A stretch of 13,377 nt of DNA from Coliplasma sp045538555 (GTDB lineage Bacteria > Bacillota > Clostridia > Oscillospirales > CAG-382): positions 1 through 13,377 of the forward strand of contig JAZSRP010000028.1 in the NCBI GenBank assembly GCA_045538555.1, written 5' to 3'. Each line of letters starts with the position of its first letter. The stretch's first letter is position 1. The position numbers and the translations under genes were made by a program. Shown piece after piece: positions 7,436 through 13,377 of this stretch. Under the pieces are notes generated by a model. That model had not been told where the DNA came from. It made no database searches and saw only the letters and a program-made list of their open reading frames with translations.

Positions 7436-8638
7436 ATGACAGCAACATTCTTGCCATGCACACTCCATGGGGCAGTAGAAGCTCCGCCCTCAAAAAGCAT
7501 GGCTCACAGATATCTTATCGGTGCGGCTTTGTCGGGCAAAAAATGCATCCTGAGCGGCGTTGATTACAGCGAGGATATTCTTGCAACCATCGACTGTCTC
7601 AAAGCGCTGGGCACAAAAATCCACACAGTCAATGACACTGTCACCATTGACCCCACGGATTTTTTGAAAGCCGACTCCCCTGTTCTCCGGTGCAGAGAAA
7701 GCGGAAGCACCCTCAGATTTTTTATTCCTCTTGCATTGTGCATGGGAAAACCCGTGACTCTGCATGGCAGCAGCCGGCTTTTTGAAAGACCGCTGGATGT
7801 CTACCAACAGCTTTGCTCGGAACACGGATTTGTATTTGAAAAGCAAAATGATTCCCTCACCGTCTGCGGCGATCTCAAGTGCGGAAACTACACCCTTCGG
7901 GGAGACGTCAGCAGTCAGTTTATCACGGGGATGATCTTTGCGCTTGTGCATCTGGGCGGCGGTGCCTCCATCCGTATTCTGCCCCCATTTGAAAGCAGAT
8001 CCTACGTTGAGCTGACAATATCCGCTCTCCGCTCCTTTGGGGCTGACGTGGCTTTTTCGGATACCGATACCCTGACCATAAAAACATCTTCCCTACACGC
8101 ATTTTCCGGACGGATCGAGGGTGACTACTCAAACGCCGCCTTTCTTGATGCGTTCAATCATATAGGTTCTGCGGTCAGTGTGAAAAATTTGAGGTCGGAC
8201 AGCCGTCAGGGCGACAGGGTGTATCCCCATTATTTTGAGCAGATTGCAAAAGGAACCCCCACTCTTGATATTTCCGACTGCCCCGACCTGGGTCCTGTTC
8301 TTTTTGCGCTTGCCGCATTGAAAAACGGCGCCTGCTTTACGGGCACAGACCGCCTCAAAGCCAAGGAGAGCGACCGTGGCGCCGCCATGAACGCCGAGTT
8401 GAAAAAGCTTGGGGGCGGACTTGTGATCGGAAATAATTTTATCACCGTTCCAAAGCAAACCCTTTGTTACTGCGGCCAACCACTTGACAGCCACAACGAT
8501 CACCGTATCGTTATGGCTCTATCGTTGATACTGTCCGTTACAGGCGGTTCTATCAACGGCACAGAAGCTGTTAAAAAGAGCTACCCCGCATTTTTTGAGG
8601 ATATAAAAAGACTTGGAGCAGAGGTACAGTTGTCATGA
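7436..8638 (+). CDS. aroA: 3-Phosphoshikimate 1-carboxyvinyltransferase (EPSP synthase)
   Basis: This enzyme transfers the enolpyruvyl group of PEP to shikimate-3-phosphate. The 400-residue sequence has PPSKSMAHR with Lys20 near the N-terminus, RCRESGSTLRF (85-95) at the PEP/glyphosate-site loop, GDVSSQFITG, DCPDLGP, LKAKESDR and SHNDHRIVMAL. The loop reads ESGSTLR where E. coli has GNAGTAMR, a form I associate with clostridial enzymes. GAGG lies 9 nt before the ATG, which follows the aroQ stop by one base. The 3' end overlaps tyrA as ATGA. At about 400 residues it is slightly shorter than the usual 420-430, with no domain missing. Confidence 0.96.
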   Translation: MTATFLPCTLHGAVEAPPSKSMAHRYLIGAALSGKKCILSGVDYSEDILATIDCLKALGTKIHTVNDTVTIDPTDFLKADSPVLRCRESGSTLRFFIPLALCMGKPVTLHGSSRLFERPLDVYQQLCSEHGFVFEKQNDSLTVCGDLKCGNYTLRGDVSSQFITGMIFALVHLGGGASIRILPPFESRSYVELTISALRSFGADVAFSDTDTLTIKTSSLHAFSGRIEGDYSNAAFLDAFNHIGSAVSVKNLRSDSRQGDRVYPHYFEQIAKGTPTLDISDCPDLGPVLFALAALKNGACFTGTDRLKAKESDRGAAMNAELKKLGGGLVIGNNFITVPKQTLCYCGQPLDSHNDHRIVMALSLILSVTGGSINGTEAVKKSYPAFFEDIKRLGAEVQLS

Positions 8639-9492
8639 TAGTTGATGTAAGCAAAAAAATACTTATTGTGGGACTGGGGCTTTTGGGCGGAAGCTATGCA
8701 AAAGCACTGAAACGGTTTGGGTTTCATATCAGCGCCATCACAAAGGATCAGAGCTCCATTGACTACGCCCTCAAAGAAAATATCATTGACAAGGGCTCCG
8801 TTGAGCTTGACAAAAGCATTATCAGCCAAGCTGACCTTGTGATTTTTGCCCTGTATCCCCACGTGTTTGTAGAATGGATCGAAAAAAACCAGCAGCTGCT
8901 CAAAAGCGGTGCGCTTATCACCGACGTGACAGGTGTCAAGGGCAGTATCGTATACAAGATTCAGGAGATGCTGCGTCCGGACCTGGAATTTGTTGCGGCT
9001 CATCCCATGGCAGGCCGTGAGGTATCCGGAGTTGAGAACAGCACTGAAAAAATGTTTTTTGGTGCAAACTATATTGTCACACCTACCCAAAAAAACACAC
9101 CCGAGGCAATTGAGACCTGTCTGGAGCTGGGACGGCTCTTGGGATTTTCAAACGTCACAACCCTCTCTCCGGAGGAGCATGACGAGATGATCGGATTTTT
9201 GTCACAACTCACCCACTGCATTGCAGTGACTCTGATGACCTGCAACGACAAGGAAAATATGGAAAAATTTACGGGTGACTCATTCCGCGACCTCACCCGA
9301 ATCGCCCGTATCAACGACCTGATGTGGAGCGAGCTTTTTGTGGCAAACAAGGAGATTTTGCTGGATCAAATGGATTTGTTCCTAAACAAATTTTGTGAGC
9401 TCAAATCAATGCTTGAGGCAGAGGACGTTGACGGCATGAGAGAAATGATGCGACACTCCACCCGTCGAAGAGCATTGTTTGACAAAAAATAA
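8635..9492 (+). CDS. tyrA: Prephenate dehydrogenase
   Basis: This NAD-dependent enzyme oxidatively decarboxylates prephenate to 4-hydroxyphenylpyruvate, the tyrosine precursor. The 285-residue protein opens with a Rossmann loop VGLGLLGGS (12-20), then TDVTGVKG, HPMAGRE and the catalytic-region His in SQLTHCIAV. The C-terminal half is the expected helical dimerisation domain. It carries no chorismate mutase and no ACT domain, so mutase activity must come from the PheA protein upstream and feedback control is not evident here. It overlaps aroA by 4 bp. Confidence 0.95.
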   Translation: MIVDVSKKILIVGLGLLGGSYAKALKRFGFHISAITKDQSSIDYALKENIIDKGSVELDKSIISQADLVIFALYPHVFVEWIEKNQQLLKSGALITDVTGVKGSIVYKIQEMLRPDLEFVAAHPMAGREVSGVENSTEKMFFGANYIVTPTQKNTPEAIETCLELGRLLGFSNVTTLSPEEHDEMIGFLSQLTHCIAVTLMTCNDKENMEKFTGDSFRDLTRIARINDLMWSELFVANKEILLDQMDLFLNKFCELKSMLEAEDVDGMREMMRHSTRRRALFDKK

Positions 9493-9508
9493 ATGAGGAC
9501 GGCAGACT

Positions 9509-9973
9509 ATGATTCGAAACGCTCAGGAAAAGGATATTTCAAAAATCGGGGACCTGCTTTCACAGGTTGATGCTGTTCATCACAACGGCAGACCGGATAT
9601 ATTCAAGATCGGCAAAAAATATTCTGATGACGAGCTGAAAATAATGTTGAAAGACCCCTCGCGTCCCATTCTTGTTTCTGTGGATGAAAATGATGAGGTA
9701 CAGGGCTATTGCTTTTGTATCTTTCAGCAGCATATCAACAACTCGGTTTTGACAGACATCAAAACCCTGTATATCGACGACCTTTGCGTTGATCAGCAGC
9801 TCAGGGGAAAGCATATCGGAAAAGAGCTGTACCAAGCGGCGGTAAATCTGGCAAAAAAAAGCGGCTGCTACAACCTGACTCTCAACGTGTGGAGCTGCAA
9901 TCCCTCGGCACTGGGGTTCTACCAATCTTTGGGACTGGTCCCCCAAAAGGTCGGTATGGAGTTTATACTGTAA
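9509..9973 (+). CDS. GNAT-family N-acetyltransferase of unknown substrate
   Basis: The 154-residue product is a single GNAT domain that would transfer an acetyl group from acetyl-CoA. It begins with the usual MIRNAQEKDI strand-helix. Motif A is visible as LYIDDLCVDQQLRGKHIGKEL, in which R99-G100-K-H-I-G104-K105 matches the acetyl-CoA pyrophosphate loop. The C-terminal ALGFYQSLGL is motif B, including the common Tyr. TGAGGA precedes the ATG, 16 bp after tyrA, and the strong terminator at 10019 closes the transcript, so it is the last gene of the operon. A link to aromatic metabolism is suggested only by position; the sequence does not reveal the substrate. Confidence 0.88.
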   Translation: MIRNAQEKDISKIGDLLSQVDAVHHNGRPDIFKIGKKYSDDELKIMLKDPSRPILVSVDENDEVQGYCFCIFQQHINNSVLTDIKTLYIDDLCVDQQLRGKHIGKELYQAAVNLAKKSGCYNLTLNVWSCNPSALGFYQSLGLVPQKVGMEFIL

Positions 9974-10018
9974 TTGCCAAAGCGGGTTGCCAAAAACAAA
10001 AAACAAAACATAACACAA

Positions 10019-10059
10019 AAAAATCCGAGCTTCACACAAAAAACGAGGCTCGGATTTTT
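10019..10059 (+). terminator. Intrinsic terminator of the aromatic operon
   Basis: AAAAATCCGAGCTTC (10019-10033) pairs with GAGGCTCGGATTTTT (10045-10059) over 15 bp, with one T-G pair and an 11-nt loop. The stem itself ends in a T run. It lies 45 bp after the acetyltransferase stop, and its symmetry would let it work in both directions. Confidence 0.94.
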
Positions 10060-10107
10060 GCTTGGCGCCATGCTCTGCGCCGCACCAAATATCTGCTGTA
10101 TTTCCGG

Positions 10108-10138
10108 CAAATTGGCTTGTTTCATTGACTTCAATTTG
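10108..10138. repeat. Inverted repeat around the -35 box of the DUF853 gene
   Basis: CAAATTG (10108-10114) and CAATTTG (10132-10138) are perfect 7-bp inverted copies flanking the -35 box at 10125-10130. The position fits an operator or a chance palindrome in AT-rich DNA; nothing else identifies a regulator. Confidence 0.4.
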
Positions 10139-10153
10139 TAAATATGGTATTAT
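10125..10153 (+). promoter_or_regulatory. Promoter of the DUF853 ATPase gene
   Basis: TTGACT (10125-10130) and TATTAT (10148-10153) are separated by 17 bp, each one base from consensus. Transcription would start near 10160 and leave about 130 nt of untranslated leader before the ATG at 10291. The 317-bp stretch 9974-10290 therefore holds the operon terminator, this promoter and the leader. I see no riboswitch or further gene in it; the leader has only a weak imperfect hairpin around 10239-10258. Confidence 0.78.
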
Positions 10154-10290
10154 TATAAAAAATATTCACAGACCCTCCCCCGACGATGCAAAACAAGGGA
10201 TATGATCTATGTGAACGGTTCTATTCATACTTTCATTACCGCCATTTCAAAATGACGGACATGAAAAATAACGATAAGCAGGTGAAGACA

Positions 10291-11778
10291 ATGTATCAAA
10301 AGGATTTGCACAAGGTATGGCTTGCAACAGGCACAAAGAGAGTATATCTTGAGCCGTCCATGGCAAACCGCCACGGACTCATAACCGGCGCTACAGGTAC
10401 CGGCAAAACAGTTACGTTAAAAGTTCTTGCCGAAAGCTTTTCCGACATGGGTGTTCCCGTATTTGTTGCGGATATCAAGGGCGACCTCACGGGCATGTGT
10501 GTCCCCGGGAAAGAAAATAAGCATATTCTCAGAAGCATCACAAACATGGGGATCAAAAACTTTGAATACAAATCATATCCCGTGCAGTTCTGGGATGTCT
10601 ACGGAAAAAAAGGACTTCCCGTAAGAACAACCGTGTCCGAAATCGGCCCTGAGCTTCTTGCAAGACTTTTGGGACTCAATGACACTCAGAGCGGTGTTTT
10701 GAGAATTGTATTCAGGATCGCTGACGACAAACAGCTTTTGCTCGTGGATCTGAAAGACCTCAAGGCCATGATGCAGTATGTGGGTGAAAACGCAAATGAA
10801 TTCAAGCTCCAATACGGCAACGTGTCGTCCCAGTCCATCGGCGCTATCCAAAGATCGCTTCTTGCTCTTGAGGATGAGGGCGGAGAGCTGTTCTTTGGCG
10901 AGCCGTCCCTTGACCTTTCCGACTGGAAAAAATTTTCAACCGAAGATGGCAGAGGTATGATGAACATTCTGGAATGCTCTGAGCTTTTCCAGCGGCCTCT
11001 TCTTTACGGAACGTTCCTTTTGTGGATGCTCTCCGAGATATACGAGATGCTTCCCGAGGCAGGAGACCTGGAAAAACCAAAGTTTGCATTTTTCTTTGAT
11101 GAAGCGCATCTTTTGTTTGATGATGCTCCAAAAGCACTTGTGGACAAGGTTGAACAGGTGGTAAGACTTATCCGTTCCAAGGGTGTGAGTGTATGGTTTA
11201 TTACCCAAAATCCCACCGATATCCCCGACAGTGTGCTGGGGCAGATAGGCAACCGTGTGCAACACGCTCTCAGAGCATATACCCCCGCAGACCAAAAAGC
11301 ACTCAATGCAGCGGCAAGATCATTCAGAATAAATCCCGCTTTCAAAACAGCAGATGCGATACAAGAGCTTGGAACAGGAGAAGCACTGGTTTCCCTGCTG
11401 GACGAGAACGGTGTTCCGTCAATGGTCGAGAGAGCCAACATTCTTCCTCCAAAAAGCAGTATGTCAGCAGTGGATGATACAACGTTGCAGTCGGTTGTGG
11501 ATTCGAGCAAATACAAAACCAAATATTCTGTTGAAGTGGACAACGAGTCTGCATACGAGCAGCTTGCAAAAGCGACCGAGGAAGAATCAACGGAAGAATC
11601 CGAGGAAAATGAAACAAAAGAAAACAAGAAGATCAAATCAAAATCCTCGTCAAAAAAATCCTCCGGAAAAAAAAGCCAAAGCTTGCTCAAAAAAACCGCA
11701 AACAGTACTGCAAACACCATCGGCAGAGAGATTGGCAAAAAGCTTGTGAGAGGACTTTTTGGCACCTTCCTCAAATAA
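10291..11778 (+). CDS. DUF853 / HerA-like (YjgR family) ATPase
   Basis: This 495-residue protein belongs to the HerA/FtsK-type P-loop ATPases represented by E. coli YjgR, whose physiological role is not firmly established. Walker A is GATGTGKT (33-40) within ANRHGLITGATGTGKTVTLK. Walker B is FAFFFDEAHLLF, with Asp270-Glu271. LLGLNDTQSGVLRIVFRIAD, WFITQNPTDIPDSVLGQIGNR and LRAYTPADQKA fit the family. Residues from about 427 are low-complexity and highly charged (Glu-rich, then Lys/Ser-rich), ending in a conserved-looking GREIGKKLVRGLFGTFL helix that could contact membrane or DNA. I chose ATG 10291 because AGGTGA lies 5 nt upstream and the family begins at this point. The in-frame ATG at 10186 adds 35 residues without a ribosome site. 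It has its own promoter and terminator, so it is not part of the aromatic operon. Confidence 0.9.
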   Translation: MYQKDLHKVWLATGTKRVYLEPSMANRHGLITGATGTGKTVTLKVLAESFSDMGVPVFVADIKGDLTGMCVPGKENKHILRSITNMGIKNFEYKSYPVQFWDVYGKKGLPVRTTVSEIGPELLARLLGLNDTQSGVLRIVFRIADDKQLLLVDLKDLKAMMQYVGENANEFKLQYGNVSSQSIGAIQRSLLALEDEGGELFFGEPSLDLSDWKKFSTEDGRGMMNILECSELFQRPLLYGTFLLWMLSEIYEMLPEAGDLEKPKFAFFFDEAHLLFDDAPKALVDKVEQVVRLIRSKGVSVWFITQNPTDIPDSVLGQIGNRVQHALRAYTPADQKALNAAARSFRINPAFKTADAIQELGTGEALVSLLDENGVPSMVERANILPPKSSMSAVDDTTLQSVVDSSKYKTKYSVEVDNESAYEQLAKATEEESTEESEENETKENKKIKSKSSSKKSSGKKSQSLLKKTANSTANTIGREIGKKLVRGLFGTFLK

Positions 11779-11782
11779 ATAA

Positions 11783-11839
11783 AAGGGCTGTGGCAATCAA
11801 AGATCGTATGATCTTGCCACAGCCCTTGTTATATTGTTT
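11783..11839. terminator. Bidirectional terminator between convergent genes
   Basis: AAGGGCTGTGGCAA (11783-11796) and TTGCCACAGCCCTT (11814-11827) form a perfect 14-bp stem, with a small inner AGATC/GATCT hairpin in the loop. T-rich sequence follows on the + strand (GTTATATTGTTTT), and on the - strand the stem runs into TTTTATTTATTTGA. It lies just after the DUF853 stop and about 35 bp beyond the stop of the convergent gene, so it can serve both. Confidence 0.93.
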
Positions 11840-11862
11840 TGATATATTGAGATTTGCGGGGA

Positions 11863-12255
11863 TCATTCCTTGTTTTTCTGTTCACGTTTCTTCATTCGCT
11901 GCTCACGGTTGTTATTTTCGGACGCAAACAAATTGACAACCGCATCAGTGAACTCATCAGGCCAGACATTTCCACTATCTACAATATCAGCCCATGGACA
12001 CAGAGTTTTATAATCATCATCAAACACAACCGTATACGGAGGTCCGCAACGGTCGTCAACAGACATATACATATGCCTTCCTTCGTGCATGATGTGGCCT
12101 GCATCACTCTCCCTCATTTTTTTGTCGAGACGGTCAAATATTTCTTTTGTTATCTCAAACAGATGATACTCTTGTATCCCGCCATATTCACCAAAATACC
12201 GTCCGCTATTACTATCAAAACAGGCCTTCCACCCACAACCCTTTTTAAAAATCAT
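11863..12255 (-). CDS. Uncharacterised 130-residue protein
   Basis: I do not recognise a named family. The start at 12255 is supported by GGAGG 8 nt upstream; an open frame extends 55 codons farther but crosses the tRNA fragment and has no better start. The sequence opens with MIFKKGCGWKACFDSN and continues with GRYFGEYGG, KEIFDRLDKK, DRCGPPYTVVFDDDYK and LCPWADIVDSG. It ends in a strongly charged KKREQKNKE tail. There is no signal peptide or membrane segment, so it is probably cytosolic. HEGRH (about residues 56-60) matches the HExxH zinc-peptidase pattern, but no third ligand is evident and the match may be accidental. Cysteines and aromatic residues are spread through the N-terminal half. 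The stop is TGA, and the shared hairpin at 11783-11827 ends the transcript. The opposite-strand open frame has no ribosome site. Confidence 0.75.
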   Translation of the reverse strand: MIFKKGCGWKACFDSNSGRYFGEYGGIQEYHLFEITKEIFDRLDKKMRESDAGHIMHEGRHMYMSVDDRCGPPYTVVFDDDYKTLCPWADIVDSGNVWPDEFTDAVVNLFASENNNREQRMKKREQKNKE

Positions 12256-12290
12256 AATGTCATCCTCCGGCTGTTGACAAATCAAATTGA

Positions 12291-12320
12291 GGACCGCAAT
12301 TCGTAAGAACTGCGGCCTTT
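12291..12320 (-). terminator. Hairpin downstream of the tRNA-Ser fragment
   Basis: GG(A)CCGCA (12291-12298) pairs with TGCGGCC (12311-12317), with an inner TTC/GAA pair set and a 4-nt loop. On the - strand it directly follows the tRNA fragment and is succeeded by TCAATTTGATTT, consistent with a tRNA-gene terminator. On the + strand only a short TTTT follows. The stem is interrupted by one bulge and one mismatch, so confidence is moderate. Confidence 0.5.
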
Positions 12321-12321
12321 T

Positions 12322-12370
12322 GGAAGAGGGATTCAAACCCTCGTGTGGTTTTCCGCAAACTGATTTCGAG
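12322..12370 (-). pseudogene. 3'-half fragment of a tRNA-Ser(CGA) gene, probable attachment site
   Basis: Read on the - strand, the fragment begins with the anticodon loop CTCGAAA (12370-12364, anticodon CGA). It continues through the 3' anticodon stem, a long variable arm with a 5-bp stem (TGCGG-AAAA-CCACA, 12357-12344) and a perfect T-arm GAGGG-TTTGAAT-CCCTC (12342-12326), followed by TTCC. The long variable arm and anticodon identify serine. The 5' half (acceptor, D-arm, 5' anticodon stem) is absent: upstream bases do not pair with the 3' stem. The acceptor end is also diverged, and the T-loop has T instead of the near-universal C56. Site-specific integrases often recombine at the 3' half of tRNA genes from the anticodon loop onward. 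The missing half lies to the right, so an integrated element probably starts near 12370 and runs right, with an intact tRNA-Ser at its far end outside the window. Confidence 0.7.
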
Positions 12371-12391
12371 CAGCTGTAAAGCAGGCTCGCT

Positions 12392-12409
12392 CTGTCCCTC
12401 ACTGTCCCT
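12392..12409. repeat. Two direct copies of CTGTCCCT at 10-bp period
   Basis: CTGTCCCT occurs at 12392-12399 and 12402-12409, one helical turn apart and about 22 bp from the anticodon-loop end of the tRNA fragment. Repeats at such positions can bind recombinase or accessory proteins; that role is inferred only. Confidence 0.5.
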
Positions 12410-12540
12410 AATTTCCGCAAAAATTACCGAATTAGTGACCGCTTTATTGCCCTTTCCGAGAAAAATGCACGGCTTTCTCAAGGCCAAAGGGACGGGCGGC
12501 ACTATTGCTTACCCGCAGACCGTAAAATCGTTCTGAAACC

Positions 12541-12569
12541 ATTATATCACAGTTCAAAATCATTTTCAA
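12541..12569 (-). promoter_or_regulatory. Leftward promoter with extended -10 element
   Basis: On the - strand TTGAAA (12569-12564) is separated by 17 bp from TATAAT (12546-12541), a perfect -10 box preceded by TG one base upstream. The start point would be near 12534. The transcript would cross the 80-codon frame and the tRNA fragment, and could end at the 12291-12317 hairpin or run on into the 130-residue gene. No gene with a good ribosome site begins soon after it. Confidence 0.72.
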
Positions 12570-12650
12570 GAGGCTTTAATGGTGTCAAATTACATCTCAA
12601 ATTCGCACCCAAAGGTGTTTTTTACCAATGTGACATATAATCAGTTATTT

Positions 12651-12680
12651 GCCGTCCTTCGCCGTCCTTGCCTATCCTTA
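12651..12680. repeat. Tandem 10-bp repeat array
   Basis: GCCGTCCTTC (12651-12660) and GCCGTCCTTG (12661-12670) are followed by a degraded third unit CCTATCCTTA (12671-12680). The 10-bp period would place copies on one face of the helix, as in arrays of protein-binding sites. Confidence 0.55.
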
Positions 12681-12814
12681 AGAAAAGGGCAAAACAAGCA
12701 AAAAATGAGACTATTTCGGAAAATTGTAAGGAAACTGAAAGGTAAAAGAGAAAAATAGCTTTTCCTTCTCGATTTTTTTCTGAACTTTGCGTTTTTTGTG
12801 CTGACAAATCCAGA

Positions 12815-12856
12815 AACCAAATCCGCCGAGAACGACCAAACGGTAACTCTCGGCGG
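12815..12856 (-). terminator. Terminator of the methyltransferase gene
   Basis: CCGCCGAGA (12823-12831) pairs perfectly with TCTCGGCGG (12848-12856). On the - strand it begins 13 bp after the methyltransferase stop and is followed by ATTTGGTTT, a moderately T-rich tail. The 16-nt loop is larger than usual. Confidence 0.65.
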
Positions 12857-12869
12857 TGTCATTATATAT

Positions 12870-13377
12870 TTATTTTTCGAATACGAGAATACTGCCTAAA
12901 TTTTCATCTATCAGTCGCTTGTAAAATTTAAATCCAACGGCTCTTAACAGTTCTTCTACACCTTCAGCAGACGTGTACATTCTTATTTGCTTTGCCCAAT
13001 ATACCATTTCTTCCTCAGAGAAACCGTATTGTTCAAATCTTGTATACGCTTGCATTTTATTGGTGTTCAAACAATGTAATACAATTTTTCCTCCTGGTAT
13101 TAATACCCTATACGCTTCTTCTATAATCGTAGGGATTTCTCGGCATTCTTCCAAGCCTGCATTGCAGCAAACCGATGTAAACATACAATCTTCAAAAGGC
13201 AATTTCCATAACGATGTGGCAATACCCAAACCGTTGATGTTATAATATTTAGCGAGAGCGTCAGCGTTTTTTGCACATACAAAATCTATATCAACACCCA
13301 TATAATAATCAAGAGGTGTCATTTTACTCATTATCGCGTTTGTTCCGCCACCTGCGCCTATTGTGAGTTCAAGAATA
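12870..13377 (-). CDS. SAM-dependent methyltransferase (class I), 5'-truncated by the window edge
   Basis: The frame is open to the right edge of the window, and 168 residues are visible before the TAA at 12870-12872. The first visible residues ILELTIGAGGGTN are motif I of class I methyltransferases, so the ATG at 13331 is internal and the true start is beyond 13377. Next come MGVDID (acidic motif II residue), LPFEDCMFTSVCC (motif IV region) and EEAYRVLIPGGKIVLH (post-motif). This is the Methyltransf_11 type of fold; the substrate cannot be told from sequence. The gene is visibly more AT-rich than the aromatic operon and lies beyond the tRNA-Ser fragment, so it may be cargo of an integrated element. 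It could instead act on a small molecule, as many stand-alone members do. Confidence 0.85.
   Translation of the reverse strand, partial: ILELTIGAGGGTNAIMSKMTPLDYYMGVDIDFVCAKNADALAKYYNINGLGIATSLWKLPFEDCMFTSVCCNAGLEECREIPTIIEEAYRVLIPGGKIVLHCLNTNKMQAYTRFEQYGFSEEEMVYWAKQIRMYTSAEGVEELLRAVGFKFYKRLIDENLGSILVFEK

Larger units (their letters stand above)
12371..12869. other. Gene-poor end of the putative integrated element
   Basis: This 499-bp stretch has no convincing protein gene. It contains two sets of short direct repeats with 10-bp period (12392-12409 and 12651-12680), a leftward promoter (12541-12569) and a weak hairpin CACC-CAAA-GGTG (12606-12617) followed by six T residues. A terminator hairpin closes it at the right edge. 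A - strand GTG frame (12502-12260, 80 codons) crosses the tRNA fragment and lacks a ribosome site. Such content fits the non-coding terminus of a mobile element, but no integrase is visible. Confidence 0.5.

Noticed and set aside
10186..10290. N-terminal extension of the DUF853 protein from ATG 10186
   Set aside because: No ribosome site at 10186, and family similarity begins at residue 36; 10291 is preceded by AGGTGA.
11004..11774. 256-codon antisense frame opposite the DUF853 gene
   Set aside because: Ser-rich low-complexity translation, no ribosome site, and a clear family protein on the other strand.
11854..12306. 150-codon + strand frame opposite the 130-residue gene
   Set aside because: TTG start without a ribosome site, and it begins within 30 bp of a terminator. 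The - strand frame has GGAGG and a proper terminator.
12260..12502. 80-codon - strand frame as a real protein
   Set aside because: No ribosome site, and it reads straight through the tRNA T-arm, which typically yields spurious predicted proteins.
12371..12869. CRISPR array or insertion sequence in the gene-poor region
   Set aside because: The repeats are only 8-10 bp with no spacers, and there is no transposase or matching terminal inverted repeats.

Overview
The window looks like a chromosomal segment of a Clostridia-type Firmicute, probably an uncultured gut anaerobe. This is inferred from strong AGGAGG-like ribosome sites, tightly packed or overlapping genes, mid-range GC in the operon, an AroE-AroK fusion and clostridial-looking protein motifs. 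I could not search any database, so the taxonomy is an inference.

Layout. (1) 1-1110 is the 3' part of an ATP-dependent PEP carboxykinase gene, closed by an 11-bp intrinsic terminator. (2) 1237-9973 is one long + strand operon for aromatic amino acids. A consensus promoter is followed by a 22-codon leader peptide with a run of Tyr and Phe codons (Y-K-F-Y-Y-Y-F) and then an intrinsic terminator: the layout of a ribosome-mediated attenuator. Downstream are DAHP synthase (aroF), chorismate mutase/prephenate dehydratase (pheA), aroB, aroC, an aroE-aroK fusion, a type II dehydroquinase (aroQ), aroA, prephenate dehydrogenase (tyrA) and a GNAT acetyltransferase. Together the enzymes run from PEP plus erythrose-4-phosphate through chorismate and prephenate to phenylpyruvate and 4-hydroxyphenylpyruvate. 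Several genes overlap by 4 bp, which suggests translational coupling. (3) 10125-11778 is a separately promoted HerA/YjgR-like (DUF853) ATPase gene, ending at a bidirectional terminator shared with a convergent small gene. (4) 11863-12255 (- strand) encodes an uncharacterised 130-residue protein. (5) 12291-12869 has no convincing protein gene. It holds a 3'-half fragment of a tRNA-Ser(CGA) gene that starts at the anticodon loop, short direct repeats with 10-bp period, and a good leftward promoter. I read this as the attachment-site end of an integrated element lying to the right. (6) 12870-13377 (- strand) is a SAM-dependent methyltransferase that runs off the window and is more AT-rich than the operon.

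The most unusual observation is in aroF. The reading frame is interrupted by two consecutive TAG codons exactly where the family normally has Gln-Gln (ENQQ-R), while all catalytic residues before and after are intact. None of the 14 genes with a visible stop codon ends in TAG. Candidate explanations are amber suppression or TAG read as Gln, a very recent double nonsense change, or a sequence error.
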